From the NCBI RefSeq assembly GCF_964340395.1, contig NC_135553.1:8157501-8195000 (forward strand): a stretch of DNA of 37,500 nucleotides, read 5' to 3'. The position numbers were made by a program, and so were the translations under genes. The notes under the pieces were generated by a model that had not been told where the DNA came from, ran no database searches, and saw only the letters and a list, made by a program, of their open reading frames with translations. Shown in pieces: positions 23,469-37,500 of the stretch (positions are counted from its first letter, which is position 1; every line of letters starts with the position of its first letter). Source of the DNA: Glandiceps talaboti (taxonomy: Eukaryota; Hemichordata; Enteropneusta; Spengelidae).

Positions 23469-23525
23469 GATTGACTGGGTGGCTGGTTAGTTGGTTGATT
23501 GATTGATTAGTTAGTTAGTTATTTA
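23187..23525. repeat. (TTAG)n tetranucleotide array
   Basis: About 340 bases of TTAG units with TTGG, TTTG and TCAG variants, including a pure run of about 100 bases. Scattered TTAG/TTGG units continue to about 23640. It is a four-base repeat, so it is not the TTAGG or TTAGGG telomere sequence. Confidence 0.96.
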
Positions 23526-23640
23526 ACTTTTTTTGCTGGGTAGTTGACTAGTTTGTTGGTTAGTTGGTTGGTTGATTAGTTAGTTGGTAGTTAGTTTGTT
23601 AGCTACTTAGTTGCTTCTAAGGGTACTTAGTTAAGTAGCT

Positions 23641-24250
<610 letters not shown>

Positions 24251-24340
<90 letters not shown>
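24251..24340. repeat. (TA)n tract, right
   Basis: About 90 bases of TA with one early TATG variant. It borders the 24108-24250 island on the other side and is followed by ACCCGAAGGGCTGT. Confidence 0.98.
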
Positions 24341-24341
<1 letters not shown>

Positions 24342-25652
24342 CCCGAAGGGCTGTTGAATGTTATCATGAAACGTATACATGATATACACAACAAGCTTGA
24401 ATATGACATCTAATAGAAACGCAATTCAATTCAATTCAAAGACGTGTGTACTTTATCATCCATTCTCAATGTACATGTTTTCTATCTTTTATCACGTGTT
24501 CATACCCGCTTCGTTAAACCCGATGTGTGAAGTAAAGTACTGAAGAAAATAAACAGCGTGAAAACCACTAATTTAAAGTAACACAGTGTGTGACAACTTA
24601 TTGATTATTTGTACTCATCTAAGTACGTTTACTACAGTATGTCTATATTTACAGTACATTTTTCATCGACAGACTCGATATATAATGGCCTCTTGGATAC
24701 TGCTCTCATTTATCACTACGTTCTAAATGTGTAAAATATTTTTTTTTAATAGGTTTCCTCGGCACAGTTATAAAAATAACAAGATGAAATATCGTCACAT
24801 TTAGCGTTTTGCTTCTTATAAAATTCTACCCGAAAATAAAATATATTTCTAGATTTATATTTGCCTAAAATTGTCATGTCAATGTCCTCTTTACGGCAGC
24901 AATACCTCATGTACATGTGAAGGATTACCTTTACGTCAGCGTAAAATCATCATCTTGGCTAGCATGAATATTGTATCAACGTTTGATATTTAGGGGATGA
25001 TAGTGCAAACGTCTAAGATTTGGTAATTAATATAATTGTCATTTTGACAATAAATTAGCCACTTTACGTCATTTCATTGCAGTTTATCAATTTCCTGCTT
25101 TTCCATTTCAAGGATATTACAAAATACTCTACGGCGTTACTTGTGTGAGCTATTGTCCACTACTTCTCATTTTTATTCAGTAATCCCGAAGAATTGTAAG
25201 CTTTACAATAGTTTGTAACGATTAATCAGTGATGTCCTTGCTTTATATATATTACTATCCCATATTTACCTTCAGGAACTTTGCCGCAGTGTCTGTATAC
25301 ATATCTGTATTTTGAGGCGCCACGCCGTTGTCGGAGAGACTATACGTCGCCAGACTGTCATATAGCATTCAATCAGTGTGGAATCAACAGCTCCTCGTGC
25401 TCCACTGTTGCCCTCGGTCACTAATACATGTTAAGCGATGGAATACAAATATTTGCTGTTACCGGACAACTGTGAAAATGTAAGAGTTCAAGTACTAGTT
25501 GCAGGTTACTTTACAAGAGGAAACAATCTAAATAAATATACGTGTTTATTATCACTCAACTACTGTAACATGCCAATTTGTTGGATTAGTCTAATTTGTT
25601 GTTTTAAATTGAGAGAATAAACCTTTCCTTTCCTTGGAGTAGTGTAATCGGC
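24341..25652. other. Gene-free stretch
   Basis: AT-rich sequence with a short AATTC run near 24421-24437. The first 20-50 bases probably belong to the TA-flanked element. No coding frame supported. Confidence 0.5.
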
Positions 25653-25960
25653 ATGTATGTATGTATGTATGTATGTATGTATGTATGTATGTATACATGT
25701 ATGTATGTATGTATATATGTATTTATGTACATGTATGTGTGTGTATGTGTATGTATGTATGTATGTATGTATGTATGTATGTATGTATGTATGTATGTAT
25801 GTATGTATGTATGTATATTTGTATATATCTATCTATCTATCAATCTATCTATGTATCCTGTTTGTCTGTATGTCTGTCTGTCTGTCCCTATCTCTGTTTG
25901 TCTGTCTGTCTGTCTGTCTGCCTGTCTATCTATCTATCTATCCATCTATCTACAAATCTA

Positions 25961-25997
<37 letters not shown>

Positions 25998-26097
25998 ATA
26001 CCTATCTATCTATCTATCTATCTTTCTACCTACCTACCTACCTACCTACCTACCTACCTACCTACCTACCTACCTACCTACCTACCTACCTACCTAC

Positions 26098-26155
<58 letters not shown>
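25653..26155. repeat. Giant compound tetranucleotide array
   Basis: About 500 bases. TATG units (25653-25815) pass to TATC (about 25824-25855), TGTC/TGTT (about 25858-25925), TATC, TGTC (about 25964-25990), TATC, pure TACC (about 26025-26098) and pure TATC (to 26155). Each neighbour differs by one base of the unit. All three + frames stay open through it (MYVC, SVCL, YLPT repeats), which is a repeat effect. Confidence 0.97.
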
Positions 26156-28013
26156 CCTTACTGTTTGAGTACGATTGGGTTTTCTATACACGTAAAGTGT
26201 GTAAAATGTTAAATTTTAAGTACCCAGTGTTGGTGAGGTCACCGGAGAATTCTATGCAAAGTAGCATTCTTACAATACAAAAGACAAGGGGAATATTGCA
26301 ATTACTCTTGGTCTAAACTAACAAACTAATTAACCGTTGCCGTTGAACAGATTGATTATCACACCTTTTAACATCGTGTGACAAACTCATTTGTGTTTTG
26401 AAACCATACTTTGCAACTGGAATAAAATAGAATGCGTTTAAAGCACCGTCTCTGTTTTAATGTTTGTTAAAATAACGTTTTAATGACATGTAATGTTTAT
26501 ATCTTAACCGTTAGTATCGTTTGCTTGCTTTAGTGTTAAATTTATGTCATTATCCCGTAGACCCTGACATTTTTGCGGTGAGAAGTGTTTTGCAGAATGA
26601 CCTCATTTATGGAAGAATATGTAGTCTGTTTCGTACCCAGTCTCTAAAACTGTAAATGACTGTAGATGGTCGCGCTTCATCTTTATTGACACCTGCTGTC
26701 ACGATGTTAGGTGAGAGAAAGACAGTGACGAGTAGATATATTTTCTAAACTCGCTTTCAAATATGGCTTGCCTTCCTAGTCTAGTCATTTCGGCAAATAT
26801 CTCAATGGCAATATGCGTAACAATGGTTACATAAGAAGCCGATATCTCTATTGGATTCAGCATAGTTTGTACGATTTATAATTTTGTGCTTAACATAGAT
26901 GTGATTTCTTCTGTGGGTGTACTTTCATGAACTATTACCTTTGACATGACCTCCACTAAAGTTTCGACAGTAGCCCTTACTCTATATACGTCAAGTGATT
27001 ACGCATGAACACATTTAATATAGATTTAGCGTGTATAGTGTAGACATACAAATGTAACTCACCTGTCCCCATTTCCCACGTTCAATTAAGTTGGTGGTAT
27101 GATTGCCCAACTTTCTTTTGTCGGCAATATCATAATAGTGTGCACGTGGGAAATGAATTTTCCAGAACGCAAATGAAATATCGGGGTTCCTTTATTGTAG
27201 ATTTTCCGCCGCGGCATTTGTGAGTATGCAAAGAAGTTACAGGGTTGGTGATTTGCCATCTATACATCCTGCCATCTACATGTATACCGGCATTGGATGT
27301 TTATACGCGTGCGCGGAAAAGCTTGGGTAAATTATATGGCACGTTTTGGTGCTATACATGCTACCTTGCCTTCTATACTCCCCTAGTCTGCGTACGCTTT
27401 CTATGGGACTTGTAAATAAACAGAGGGTTATTATTTAAGTAGGGGCGATTTAAATAGTTAATCCTCGAACAAAAAGCTTGTGTATATTTGACATAAAAAT
27501 AATACGAGTTGAAGTCGGGTCAATGAATATGGGGTGTTGTAAAACATCGGCAAGTATATGTATGTAGGTACCCAGCATGACACAAGTCCATGAGAGGCCA
27601 GTTCACGTCATTTCGGGTCCTATCAAGATTAGATCTGATGACATGGTGTAAGAAAGTGATAGTACATGTATATACTTAATTTATAAGACAGGTATAGATA
27701 GATCTGATCATATAATGGTGTATCCTATGAAGATGAATCAGAGATGGATACATTACATTTAAAGACACGTCGATGGTGCTTTGAAAAGCTATCAATATTT
27801 CAAATACAAGCAATACATCGACGTTAACACAGAGCCTAAGTACATTTCTTTTCATCGTTGATACATGTTTGTGTGCCTGTTGGTTATCAATCGATATATA
27901 TACTATAACAGCTGTTTTTGTAATCCCTCTAGCAGTTGGGCGAATGTTCAGATATCTTTGACATTTACCTCCTTTCAGAAGCAAACTTGTCGGTATCTGA
28001 CAAAGTAGAACCT
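26156..28013. other. Gene-free stretch
   Basis: AT-rich sequence with slightly more complex composition at 26560-26850 and 27060-27420. Short stop-free stretches there do not match any family I recognise. No repeats of note. Confidence 0.55.
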
Positions 28014-28213
28014 TGTATGTATGTATGTATGTATGTATGTATGTATGTATGTATGTATGTATGTATGTATGTATGTATGTATGTATGTATACATGTATGT
28101 ATGTATGTATGTATGTATGTATGTATGTATGTATGTATGTATGTATGTATGTCATGTATGTATGTATGTATGTATGTATGTATGTATGTATGTATGTATA
28201 CATGTATGTATGT
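28014..28213. repeat. (ATGT)n microsatellite
   Basis: About 200 bases of ATGT units with three breaks of the CATG kind (about 28090, 28153 and 28200). Frames on both strands through it are artefacts. Confidence 0.97.
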
Positions 28214-29190
28214 TGGGAAAGTAGTCTTTTAGTTAGTAACTAATCCACTGCGTTTTGAAATTCATACTGCCTTGTTACCATTATTATTGCCTTATTAGTG
28301 TTCATGCATGCAGCAAAATCAAAAACTGAATAAATAGGTATACGGAAACTGTAATTGACGAAAAAAAATCGATAATTTAAATTAAAGACGCCATACGAAA
28401 TAACTTTCTCGAGGTGCCATGTACCCACAGTGCAAGCCTGTAGAGATCCAATACAGCTCAAAGATGAGAAAGATTACTTGGGTAATCCCAGGTTAAAAGT
28501 GTCTTCTCCTTCTTTTAATGACTTTAAATGTGTCATGCAAATGGTACACATACAGATAACACATTAATAGTTGATCATAATATCATGTAGGCATATAGGC
28601 CTTTTTTATCATACACTCATGTCGCTTTAAATATTTACACAACTGAAATGGTTTTTTGTAAAATCAAATATTATCGAATTCCCAGACGTGTTCCCCATTC
28701 TAGCCATTTCTGTTAAAATGAAATTGCTTGGCGTCTCTTTCTGCCTAACCTGTTTAATTTTATCTGTTCAAGTTATTGTTGGGTGAGGATAAATATGCAT
28801 AACCATTAAAATGGAAACATACCCTGGAGATGTATTATTATTAGATATAAAAAGTACTTCAGATGCTATACTGAAAAGTGTCTATTCTAGTTGTCTTTAC
28901 CAAAACACATAGGAGATGCACAGAGTGCATTATCAACTTAAGGGGACTTGTGGAAGCGATATCTTTTATAGAACTTGACATCTTCTGCCCACACACACAC
29001 ATTTTATGTGAAGGGGTTCTTAGATGTTTTATTAACCTGGCTACATTTTTTAGTATTAGTTATTAACACTGACTTAAAGATGTACATTGGATCTTCTTTA
29101 GATTCTTTATGCTAAATTATGTATTTTTTTGAAGAAATAATTTATGAAACTTACGTTACGTCATAGACTCCATAGCTATGACCATTTTAA
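28214..29190. other. Gene-free stretch
   Basis: AT-rich sequence. Small frames at 28240-28461 (-) and 28878-29066 (+) are unrecognised. Confidence 0.55.
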
Positions 29191-29378
29191 AGTTGTCATA
29201 TGGATGCTAAATGATGATGGATCGGTATTATATTGGAAATTTAATTGATAAAACAACGTTGATTGCAATTGGTTTTCTGTGTAAAGACAGTGTGAAGGAA
29301 CATAGACCAAGTATGTGTTTGTAGCTTATTAATTGCAAAAAAAAGACTACTAATGTGTAAAAAAAAAAAAAAAAAAAA
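29191..29378 (+). mobile_element. Dispersed repeat, copy 3, with poly-A tail
   Basis: Shares ordered blocks with 11788-11946 (CATATGGATG, TTGGAA.TTTAATT.ATAAAACAA, ACATAGACCAAGT.TGTGTTTG, ATTGCAAAAA, AATGTGTAA). It ends in a run of 20 A at 29359-29378. A terminal A-run on a short noncoding repeat suggests retroposition, as in a SINE or the 3' end of a LINE. No RNA polymerase III box was confirmed. Confidence 0.55.
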
Positions 29379-32300
29379 TATCATAACACGTAAAGGAAGT
29401 GATCCATAAAGCCATTTGGGCCATTTCCATAAAATATTTATCAGTCGAAAATGTAAGTGCTAATTATGTTTTCGAATAACCTGGTTACTTTCAAAATGAG
29501 GTCACCAGTTTTCTGCCCTTCAATGTTGCTGTGTAAGGTAATGAAAGCTCTTTTATATTTCGTTCAAGTTGTGCGTTTTTATTAAATCACTTTTATTGCT
29601 GATGGAGTGTTTCGTGTGAGCAGGATGTTTATGTAAAGCACTCCTTGAGGTGTATTTAATGCCTCTTCAATGTGTTCCTGGATGTAAAGTTAGACGTTTG
29701 AGAGTATAGTAAGTCACGATATTGTCTAACATTTAAAGGTGAATACTTGCGAAATCCTACAACTGCAAAACCTGACGGTCGTATACATTTTGGCAAGTAT
29801 TCTTTGGGTAACACCATTAACTACATTAATTGACCTGTAAGTTTAGAGGCTTTTGACTCATTTTATAGCTAATGGCTGTCTTCACTTAAAATGTTTTGAA
29901 TTATTTACATAGTGACACTAATGTTACCCGTGATAACACAAAGTTACCCTGCATTTATTGTACACTTCCTGTTAATTCTAACGCTGCAAATGATAGAACA
30001 GGGGTTGCTTGCTCTAAGGTTCCCTCTGGGATGGACATTTCAGTGTCGCTTAATTTCGTTTTAAAGGCCACTGGTTTACTAGCCTATATGAACGCGTTTC
30101 ACAGTTCTGAATGTCATAGTTAGGTATTCTAGGAGTGTATTGGTTTGTTGGTTCAGTATTTTTGTTGCATCACCTTTAATATGTCATTTATATGAAAATT
30201 GTGTTTTATCACGTATTTGTAACTGCAGATTCAGAATTGCGTGTGATAAAGTTGTTATGGAGGTGAGTACAAAGGCATAAAACGCTCGTTTTTACAACAT
30301 TACGCGATTGATGTGTCAAATTGCAAATCGACAGAGAACAGATGCTGGGTTACAATAAAGATAAAAATGCTATTATATATACTCATTCTTGCTGGTATTC
30401 ACGAGTATTATTGTGTGTGCATCCAAATTGTCTGATATTAAATTAAATTGAGTGTTAGCAAAAATGGTATGTTATCATTTTAAATGAATGTGTATTGTGT
30501 GAGTGCACAGCTATTCATCATGCTATATATGTGGTGTTATAAGTAGTTTGAGCTGGTTTTAAACATTCCAAGTTAAAAACGTACAAAGCAACATATATAT
30601 GCAACGATATTTTAATAGACTTTAGGATTTGACCTATGACCTTCATTCAAAGATAAATTTTAAATGTCAGCGTACATCTACAAAACACTTAAACGCATAC
30701 ATCACATTACTTCAGTTCGGTCACATTAAACGAAGCGATCGTATTTCAAACATGCGATTTGATAATAAAGAAAATGGCATCTTTCTTCTGTCGGCTCTCT
30801 GTTTTCATAACGAGGAAAAGCAAATTAAACTATTATTACGATTATAATTGGACTAAATGTTTTATAGTGATTGTTAGATATGAGCAAATAATTCCATTAC
30901 TAATTGAAATAAAGTTTTGTGATATTTATTTGGTACCTGAAAAGATTTGAAAAGATTGCAGGGAAAATAATAGACGAAATCGTATAAATGCAATTTACTG
31001 CAAAATTAAGTAAATCCTTGCGGCTAATATTTCTGATAATAATTTCACAGAAATGAAAGAGCTTCTTTCCATCTATCGAATAAACGGTTTCATTATCTAA
31101 TAGTTCTTTTTTTCAGAAAAAGATAATATATGGGCCAAGACTTGTGATTATTACCATTGTGAAAATTACATTTAATCATTTAAAGACGCTTCTGGGCATA
31201 ATTTAAACAAATATTAATTTCCGAATAGGAAGCAATTTATTATGATAACGTAACATCAGTAGATATATTTTGTGTCTAATTAACTATTCCGTCGCTTGCT
31301 AGATTAGTACATAAATAAATGATAATGGTTGAGGGGGTTGTAGGAAAAAATGATTAGCACAGGTTGGCGTTATGGGTGTATAGTATTCAATGCTGAAAAT
31401 AAACTCTTCATACTCCATATATGAGAGCGTATTGTTTTCCCTGTTTTAAACACATTTGGAGCGTTTTATTTTTGCGCAGAAGGAAAACCATAATTATGAA
31501 AGATAACTAGGTGAAAGCGTAAATTGAAGTTGGATCAAAGTGAAATGGGCCAAGTGAACAAGTTTGTTGTTTCTCAAACGGCACAATCATTTTACGATAT
31601 TTTGCTGTTTATTCTCTCAACTCACCAGACTATGTCCTAGGTGGAGACAGATAATACGGAAAATATATATAGCGAATTAATTTGATGTTTTTTTACCTTC
31701 TTTCTCTCAATATATTATTTCGTCACTCTTCCGTTTTGGCACTATAAACTATTCACATGTAAAACGTATACGGACGTTGTCAACACATAGTCAATAACTT
31801 ACTTGCACTCTTGTTCAGTCACCTGCATGGTGTTCATCGTGATAAGAAACTGTGTACCCTAATAAAAGAGCGAAGAAACTATGCACGACGATCTAAGTGT
31901 GTGTTGAATGACCCACAAGCAATTTACCCGAGGGATTTTGACACAAATGCCACGATAGTTCTACACATTGCATGACAACTTCTTACCCAATAATTACCTA
32001 TCCCCCCTCATACCTAGTATAAAATATCGCCCAAAGGTAGTACGGCGTGTTTCATATTCCCTATGGAATATTTTCATGGATTCTTCGCGCATAGTTGCGA
32101 AATCAGCGGTTGTATTTCTTAATCTCCCTCTTCGTAGTCTGTCTTGCTAATCTATAATACTTCACGTCAATGCTGAGTAGATGGTATTGCAAGGAAACGT
32201 ACAACCAGCCTCTCCATCATTGACATCAGTGTCACTAGCTGAATGTCTTTGAGATTTCGTTCTACATGTGTAAAATATCATGGTTCATAACGACCCTTTG

Positions 32301-35032
32301 GCCTTCACATAAACATAAAGTTTAATATATTCTACCACACTGTGGACATTGTTATTTTTCTAATTAACTTCCTTTATTAATAATCCACGTCTTTACGAAA
32401 GTCGCATTCAACAAAAGATATATTGTAAAATAACTATATTTTCAAAGTACTTTGAGTCGTTTTTACAAGGTATTTGTTTATTGTTTGTGAAGGGTATGTT
32501 TTTTTTTATTAAAACAAACTAAAACTAAATTTCGAACTTTTGTTGTTGTATATGGTAGATTACACTATAGTTGGTTATATCGATGCAGTGCGGCTAGTAT
32601 GTGGGTACAGTCACACTATAATCAAGACAGTGCAGACACTGAATGGGGTTAGATGTGCAGTCACTTGAAGATCACTTGCCATCAGAAAAAGCCACCCTAA
32701 CGAGAGTGTAGTTATATCACCTGCAAACAAAAATAGCCTTAGTTTGTTTCTGTCTTAGTTTGTCCATTGCGGGGTTTCCGTAATTATATTGTTGTTTGCG
32801 TTAAATTTTGATTATCTAGATATAGCAAAACCTTCCTGTGTTCGAAATACTGACTGTTACATGTAGTTCGATTCTGTACGTACAATGTTTGCACTTTGAT
32901 TATGATCAGCTGTAACGACTTTGCAGTACCAAGAGGTTATCACTATCGTTATACAAGATAACGCTGGTTGCATGATAAATGTGATTACTGACACCATCGA
33001 ACTGAAAAAAACATATGACATTTTGGAAATCACGGTTGTTCCATGTTTGTGAGAATACCTAACACTGTTTTAGAGACATATCCTATTGTATAACCATATG
33101 TATTCCTCTATTCGTCTGATAGTCCATATATCTGAACAGTGAGATTGTAATATACATGGGAGAGAATGTATGGACTACATAAAGTTCTGTTAATATCTTA
33201 CATGTGTCTACTGACACGTGCGTTGGAACCATAGCGAATGAAGTGGTATATTGTTAATCTCTTTTGATACCAAATAAGACAGTGTTCTCTTCTCTAAAGA
33301 TCGAGAGGGAATATTATCTTGGTCTTTTTACATTATCCTACGACGAGAGATGTATAAATTGACTGAGACAAGAGAGATACACGTGACGTGCTTACATCAT
33401 TACTTTGCAATGATCGTATAATCTTTGACACGTCATTGATACCCAAATGAAAAGAACCGAAATTTGAAATTTAATGACGACAGCGGTCTTAGAAATTGAA
33501 AGACGGGAGACTAAAAGAACAGTGTGTATATAATTATGTAAACATGATCTCTTTTATATTTCCATAATGATGTCTCTAATTAAGTGATTCTACATAGTGA
33601 CAGAACTTCTAGTTTTCATACATATATTGTTAAAAAGCATTTTAATCATTAACACCTTTTCACCTGCGTTGAATGGATATTAAAATGAAACGACATAGAC
33701 GGTATATACTTGCTTTCATCACAAGTATGTTTTGTCATTGAAACTAATGACCGGTATTGTACTCAGATATGACTGGCAGGGCCATACGATGAGAAACGTG
33801 CCCACTTAATTGTAACATCATAATTCGAAGAGTTATTATAGAGATCGTGACAAAAACGTATCCGATATATCCCTTTTACCTAAGAATGGCATCATTACGT
33901 CTATCGCTACTGACTTTTATCTTATCGCTATACGGCATGCGTTAATTTGACGGGGCTTACAGATACTCGTTATAGATCGTTGAGAGAGAAGACATCGATA
34001 TGTGGTAAAGACGACGGTTTTTCATCTCATTAAATGCGATATCAGACGAACCTATTGATGCGTTGTGAACAGCACCCTGAAATTAACAATCAATACAGAT
34101 TTATCATATAATCAAAATAAAGAAAAATGATATAATTACAGAAATGGGTTATGAAGAAGCTGTGCGTTCTGGATTGCCTTCAAATTTGATTCATTTTGGG
34201 ATTCTATTAAAACAACCACACTTTATAATGACATAAATGTCTCTCAGTATTTGTTTTAACAAACTCATTTCCGGATCATAGTCTAGTTAATATTACCATT
34301 AAAAGAAAACAATGAAAAGCGGTAATGGATCTTAAGATGATGAAAATTAAAAAATCCCGTCTGTTTTTTTTAAAGATAGAAAGTGATATAAATGATGTTC
34401 ACATAAGGTAGGACCATTGACCCCTGACGTCATTCGTCATTCGATCAAAATGCATTATCATCTAATCAAATGATGAACTTTTTCGACAGCAGATAAATCG
34501 ACTCACATAATATACCTAGAAATGAGTTCACAACGGAACTGAAATTCAATTATTAATCCATAGTTTGTATGATGATAAATTATAGAGAGTGTGGCCAATG
34601 ACGAATTCTTTTCGTTTTATTAAATTCAATGATCAAGTTAAAAGAGATTCACAAAATTAATGACGATAGGTTTTCAGTTCCCTCTTTACTTGCTTCACAA
34701 ATATCTAATCAATACTCACCTAAACAACATCTGCTTTTTAAAAATATTATTCTGATGATTTGTCAGTGTATTTGCAGTTATCGACATCCCTTTGTTATGT
34801 TCCATATTGGCTGCTCGTTCGAGTGGAAAGTATATTGTCAGATTAATAGAGACAAGACTGTATGATGCAAATGACATGGACATGACCGGTCACAGAGATC
34901 TTAAATGTAAACGTGCCCATCGAAGCAATTAACCCATCTGTTCATTTCAGTTATTTCCTAAATTATCATGGATAGTTCAAATATTGACTGGTTATCAAAT
35001 AATAGCTATAAACAACAAATAAAAGAATTTGA
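29379..35032. other. Long gene-free stretch
   Basis: About 5.6 kb with few simple repeats, unlike the rest of the window. A 75-codon + frame at 29896-30123 has balanced composition but no recognised family. A TGACGTCA palindrome lies at 34425-34432. Other small frames (30629-30950, 31968-32150, 34629-34865) are unrecognised. Distant regulatory elements could be here, but I cannot identify any. Confidence 0.55.
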
Positions 35033-35152
35033 TACATACATACATACATACATACATACATACATACATACATACATACATACATGCATACATGCATACA
35101 TGCATACATACATACATACATACATACATACATACATACATACATACATACA
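35033..35152. repeat. (ACAT)n microsatellite
   Basis: About 120 bases of ACAT units with three TGCAT variants near 35085-35105. It runs straight into a pentanucleotide array. Confidence 0.97.
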
Positions 35153-35185
35153 TAACATAACATAACATAACATAACATAACATAA
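35151..35185. repeat. (CATAA)n pentanucleotide array
   Basis: Seven CATAA units directly continue the CATA array. They differ from it by one inserted A per unit. Confidence 0.95.
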
Positions 35186-37107
35186 GGGGTCTTTTATTTA
35201 AATTATTACATAAACCATTTCAGCGCATTGATTTATGATTTGTATCAATTCGTTTATCCATCAATTTAAATATTTGAATTTTATTTATGTTCAAATCGTG
35301 TTTAAAAATTCACCCACTCTTATAAGCCTGGACTTTGACTATTTCTGCCTTGGGAGGGAGTGGGGGTGTAATCGCTGTATTTTCTGATACAGACCACTAC
35401 CCAAACATAAAAGATAGTCAATACTAGGAGATGAGCAATGTTCATTTTAAATTACATGACATTCTATCTAACCCCTGCTGATACATCATCCATCTTTTGC
35501 TCTTATTTTGCTAACATTACATTCAAATGGGGAAAAATGACTATGCTTGATTACCATATCTATGGTTGTAAATTATAATCATACAAGGTTTACATCACAA
35601 TACCATTTCACTTCACGACTCCCTCACGTGGTTCTATAGTGTCTGACCAGATGTTGGCTTTTCAGTGAAAAAAAGAATTAACAACTACTTTTATGTGTTA
35701 GATTTATAATGAAACTAATCTCATGACACAACTGGTAGGAAGTGCTTTCGGCGAGCATAAAAAGCCACCGATTCATATTTTGTCGTTTACCTTTTGGGGA
35801 CTCTGTATTCATGTATTATATAATTGACATCAATGAAACACACTGCTATTGTACGTGACAAATTATTACAATATATATGAATTCGGCTATTCAGCTGGTG
35901 TAAAAAAAACACACGATGGGAGTGGATATCATACAAATATATATATATAGATATCAACAGTAACATCTATCATTGTAGCATATTTGCAAGGATCGTTTCA
36001 AAAACACATCAGAAAATGTGACATCTGTTGCTGGTGTTGTTAACAATAAAAAGAAGATAAAACCCTTCCAGCTGTATTTTTTTTGCAATGAATGCAATCA
36101 AGTCGCATGTAATCGCTGTAAAATTGGTTTCATATTTATGTTGCTGGAACGGAACGTTATCCGTGTATTTTTTACCATTATAGTGAAAGAGTAAACTACG
36201 TATAGTATTGATTTGGAATGAGTGTATCCTTTGTTGCTCTCGTTGTAAAAAAAATAATTGCGACACTGTACCCTCTCTTGCAAAGGTGAAATCAATTTCA
36301 CATACTCATTGAATACTCCAAGTAAACTACTCTATGCTGTAAATATTAACCCATGTACTTCTCACTATATAGCATATGTATATGCACTGTGGTATATATT
36401 GTTCTTGAATTTCTAAATAAGGATTGCAACAAAAATGCGATGACTCTGAAATGGGATGCTCGATTTAGTTGAAGATGGATTTTTTATGCATAGATTGTGG
36501 TTATTATCAAGTGGGTATTGATGTATACCCGGATACTTTCTGTAGACATGATATAACAAATCGGTAAACTATGAATGACTCATTATATCTGTTTGATAAT
36601 ATATTTTATTGATTTCATGATATGCACTGGGGTCACTAGAAGGCAACCTCTCTTTTTTCTAGTTCGACTCATGCTACAGTAAAAGTTTCCAAAAACCTTA
36701 CCACAAATTCTTTACAAATGCCACCAAGATAATCGCCATGTTCGCGATTGCATAAGTATTTTCCTGACTAGCGAAATTAACTACAGAACCTGCGTTATAG
36801 TTTTACTGTACCATAATGTTTGCGATACACGGCGAATTTCAAAGATATAATCGTAAGGCTTGTGACAATGTACAATAGATTAGTAAAAGAGGATATACAA
36901 CAGACATTCGAAAAGTGCAACAATTACTTTGCAAACCTAGGCATATGACTAGCTACCCTGAGTAATTGATTTGATACCCCAAGTATTTTCGCAAGCTCAT
37001 CAACGGCTCCAATCGCAAGTACAGGTTTGTAAAACTGCTACATGTGGTATGCAATTTTTTAACGGTTTAAAGGCTATTGGTCATGTAAAATCTAATGCTT
37101 CGGTTGT
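35186..37107. other. Gene-free stretch
   Basis: AT-rich sequence with a short TA tract at about 35936-35949 and no supportable coding. Overlapping minus frames at 36009-36301 are unrecognised. Confidence 0.55.
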
Positions 37108-37210
37108 TGTTTTTGCCGTTGTGGTGGTGGTGGTGACCGGTGGTGGTGGCGGCGGCGGTTTTGCTGCTGTTGCTGTTGTTGTTGTTGTTCTCGTTACTGT
37201 TGTTATTGTT
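37108..37210. repeat. Imperfect (GTT/GGT/GGC)n trinucleotide repeat
   Basis: Blocks of GTT, GGT and GGC give a G-rich + strand core at 37120-37160. The Val/Gly-rich frame at 36971-37231 is largely a translation of this repeat. Confidence 0.9.
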
Positions 37211-37246
37211 TTCATAATTTCAAAATCCTAAAACGCAACTCATGCA

Positions 37247-37409
<163 letters not shown>

Positions 37410-37500
37410 CATGTCCACAAGTCGAAAATGCGAGTGCTCATAGTTGCAACGAGATGATGCATTCCGCCAAAATCATAGAGAACTTCAAAGTAAGTATTGA

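Noticed and set aside
23187-23525. Possible interstitial telomere (TTAG-rich)
   Set aside because: The unit is four bases, TTAG, not TTAGG or TTAGGG, and it grades into TTGG variants as a normal microsatellite.
25653-26316. Three overlapping frames of 171-219 codons
   Set aside because: All are translations of tetranucleotide repeats (MYVC, SVCL, YLPT). An array with a 4-base period is open in all three frames whenever it lacks stop triplets.
29896-30123. 75-codon + frame with balanced composition
   Set aside because: Possible TACATAG acceptor upstream but no donor, partner exon or family match.

Overview
The window is AT-rich eukaryotic nuclear DNA from an animal. The evidence is one spliced gene with GT-AG introns and consensus donors, a decayed Penelope-like retroelement, dispersed repeats, and very dense short-tandem repeats (TATG/ACAT, TTAG, TA, TGAG, GAT, TTG). 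The protein sequence and repeat content fit an invertebrate, probably marine, but the sequence alone does not fix the phylum. No bacterial features (operons, ribosome binding sites, CRISPR) are present.

Bases 1-2325 hold the 3' end of the only gene I can name: 4-aminobutyrate aminotransferase (GABA transaminase, ABAT) on the + strand. Five exons (1-120, 400-567, 1407-1553, 1681-1792, 2186-2325) join in frame to about 228 codons and a TAA stop, covering roughly the C-terminal half of the enzyme. The PLP-binding Asp, the catalytic Lys and the C-terminal Arg motif are intact. The intron after exon 2 contains a 79-nt GC-rich hairpin of pre-miRNA size.

Bases 2326-37500 contain no gene that I can support. 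This is intergenic DNA or a very long intron of a neighbour. It holds: about 20 microsatellite blocks, several compound and over 150 bp; a palindromic 21-bp minisatellite (12707-12855); at least three diverged copies of one dispersed repeat (11788-11946, 15779-15903, 29191-29378, the last with a poly-A tail); a minus-strand relic of the GIY-YIG endonuclease end of a Penelope-like element (16847-17095); and a short non-TA island between two (TA)n tracts (about 24108-24250) whose minus strand can be drawn as a type III hammerhead ribozyme. A CA/CG - TA - TG block at 19740-19945 is a good candidate for Z-DNA and cruciform formation.

The best leads for something undescribed are the hammerhead-like TA-flanked element, the intronic hairpin in ABAT, the palindromic minisatellite and the excess of perfect TGACGTCA sites. 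Short ATG-initiated frames in the remaining sequence look like chance or are microsatellite translations, and I do not call them genes.
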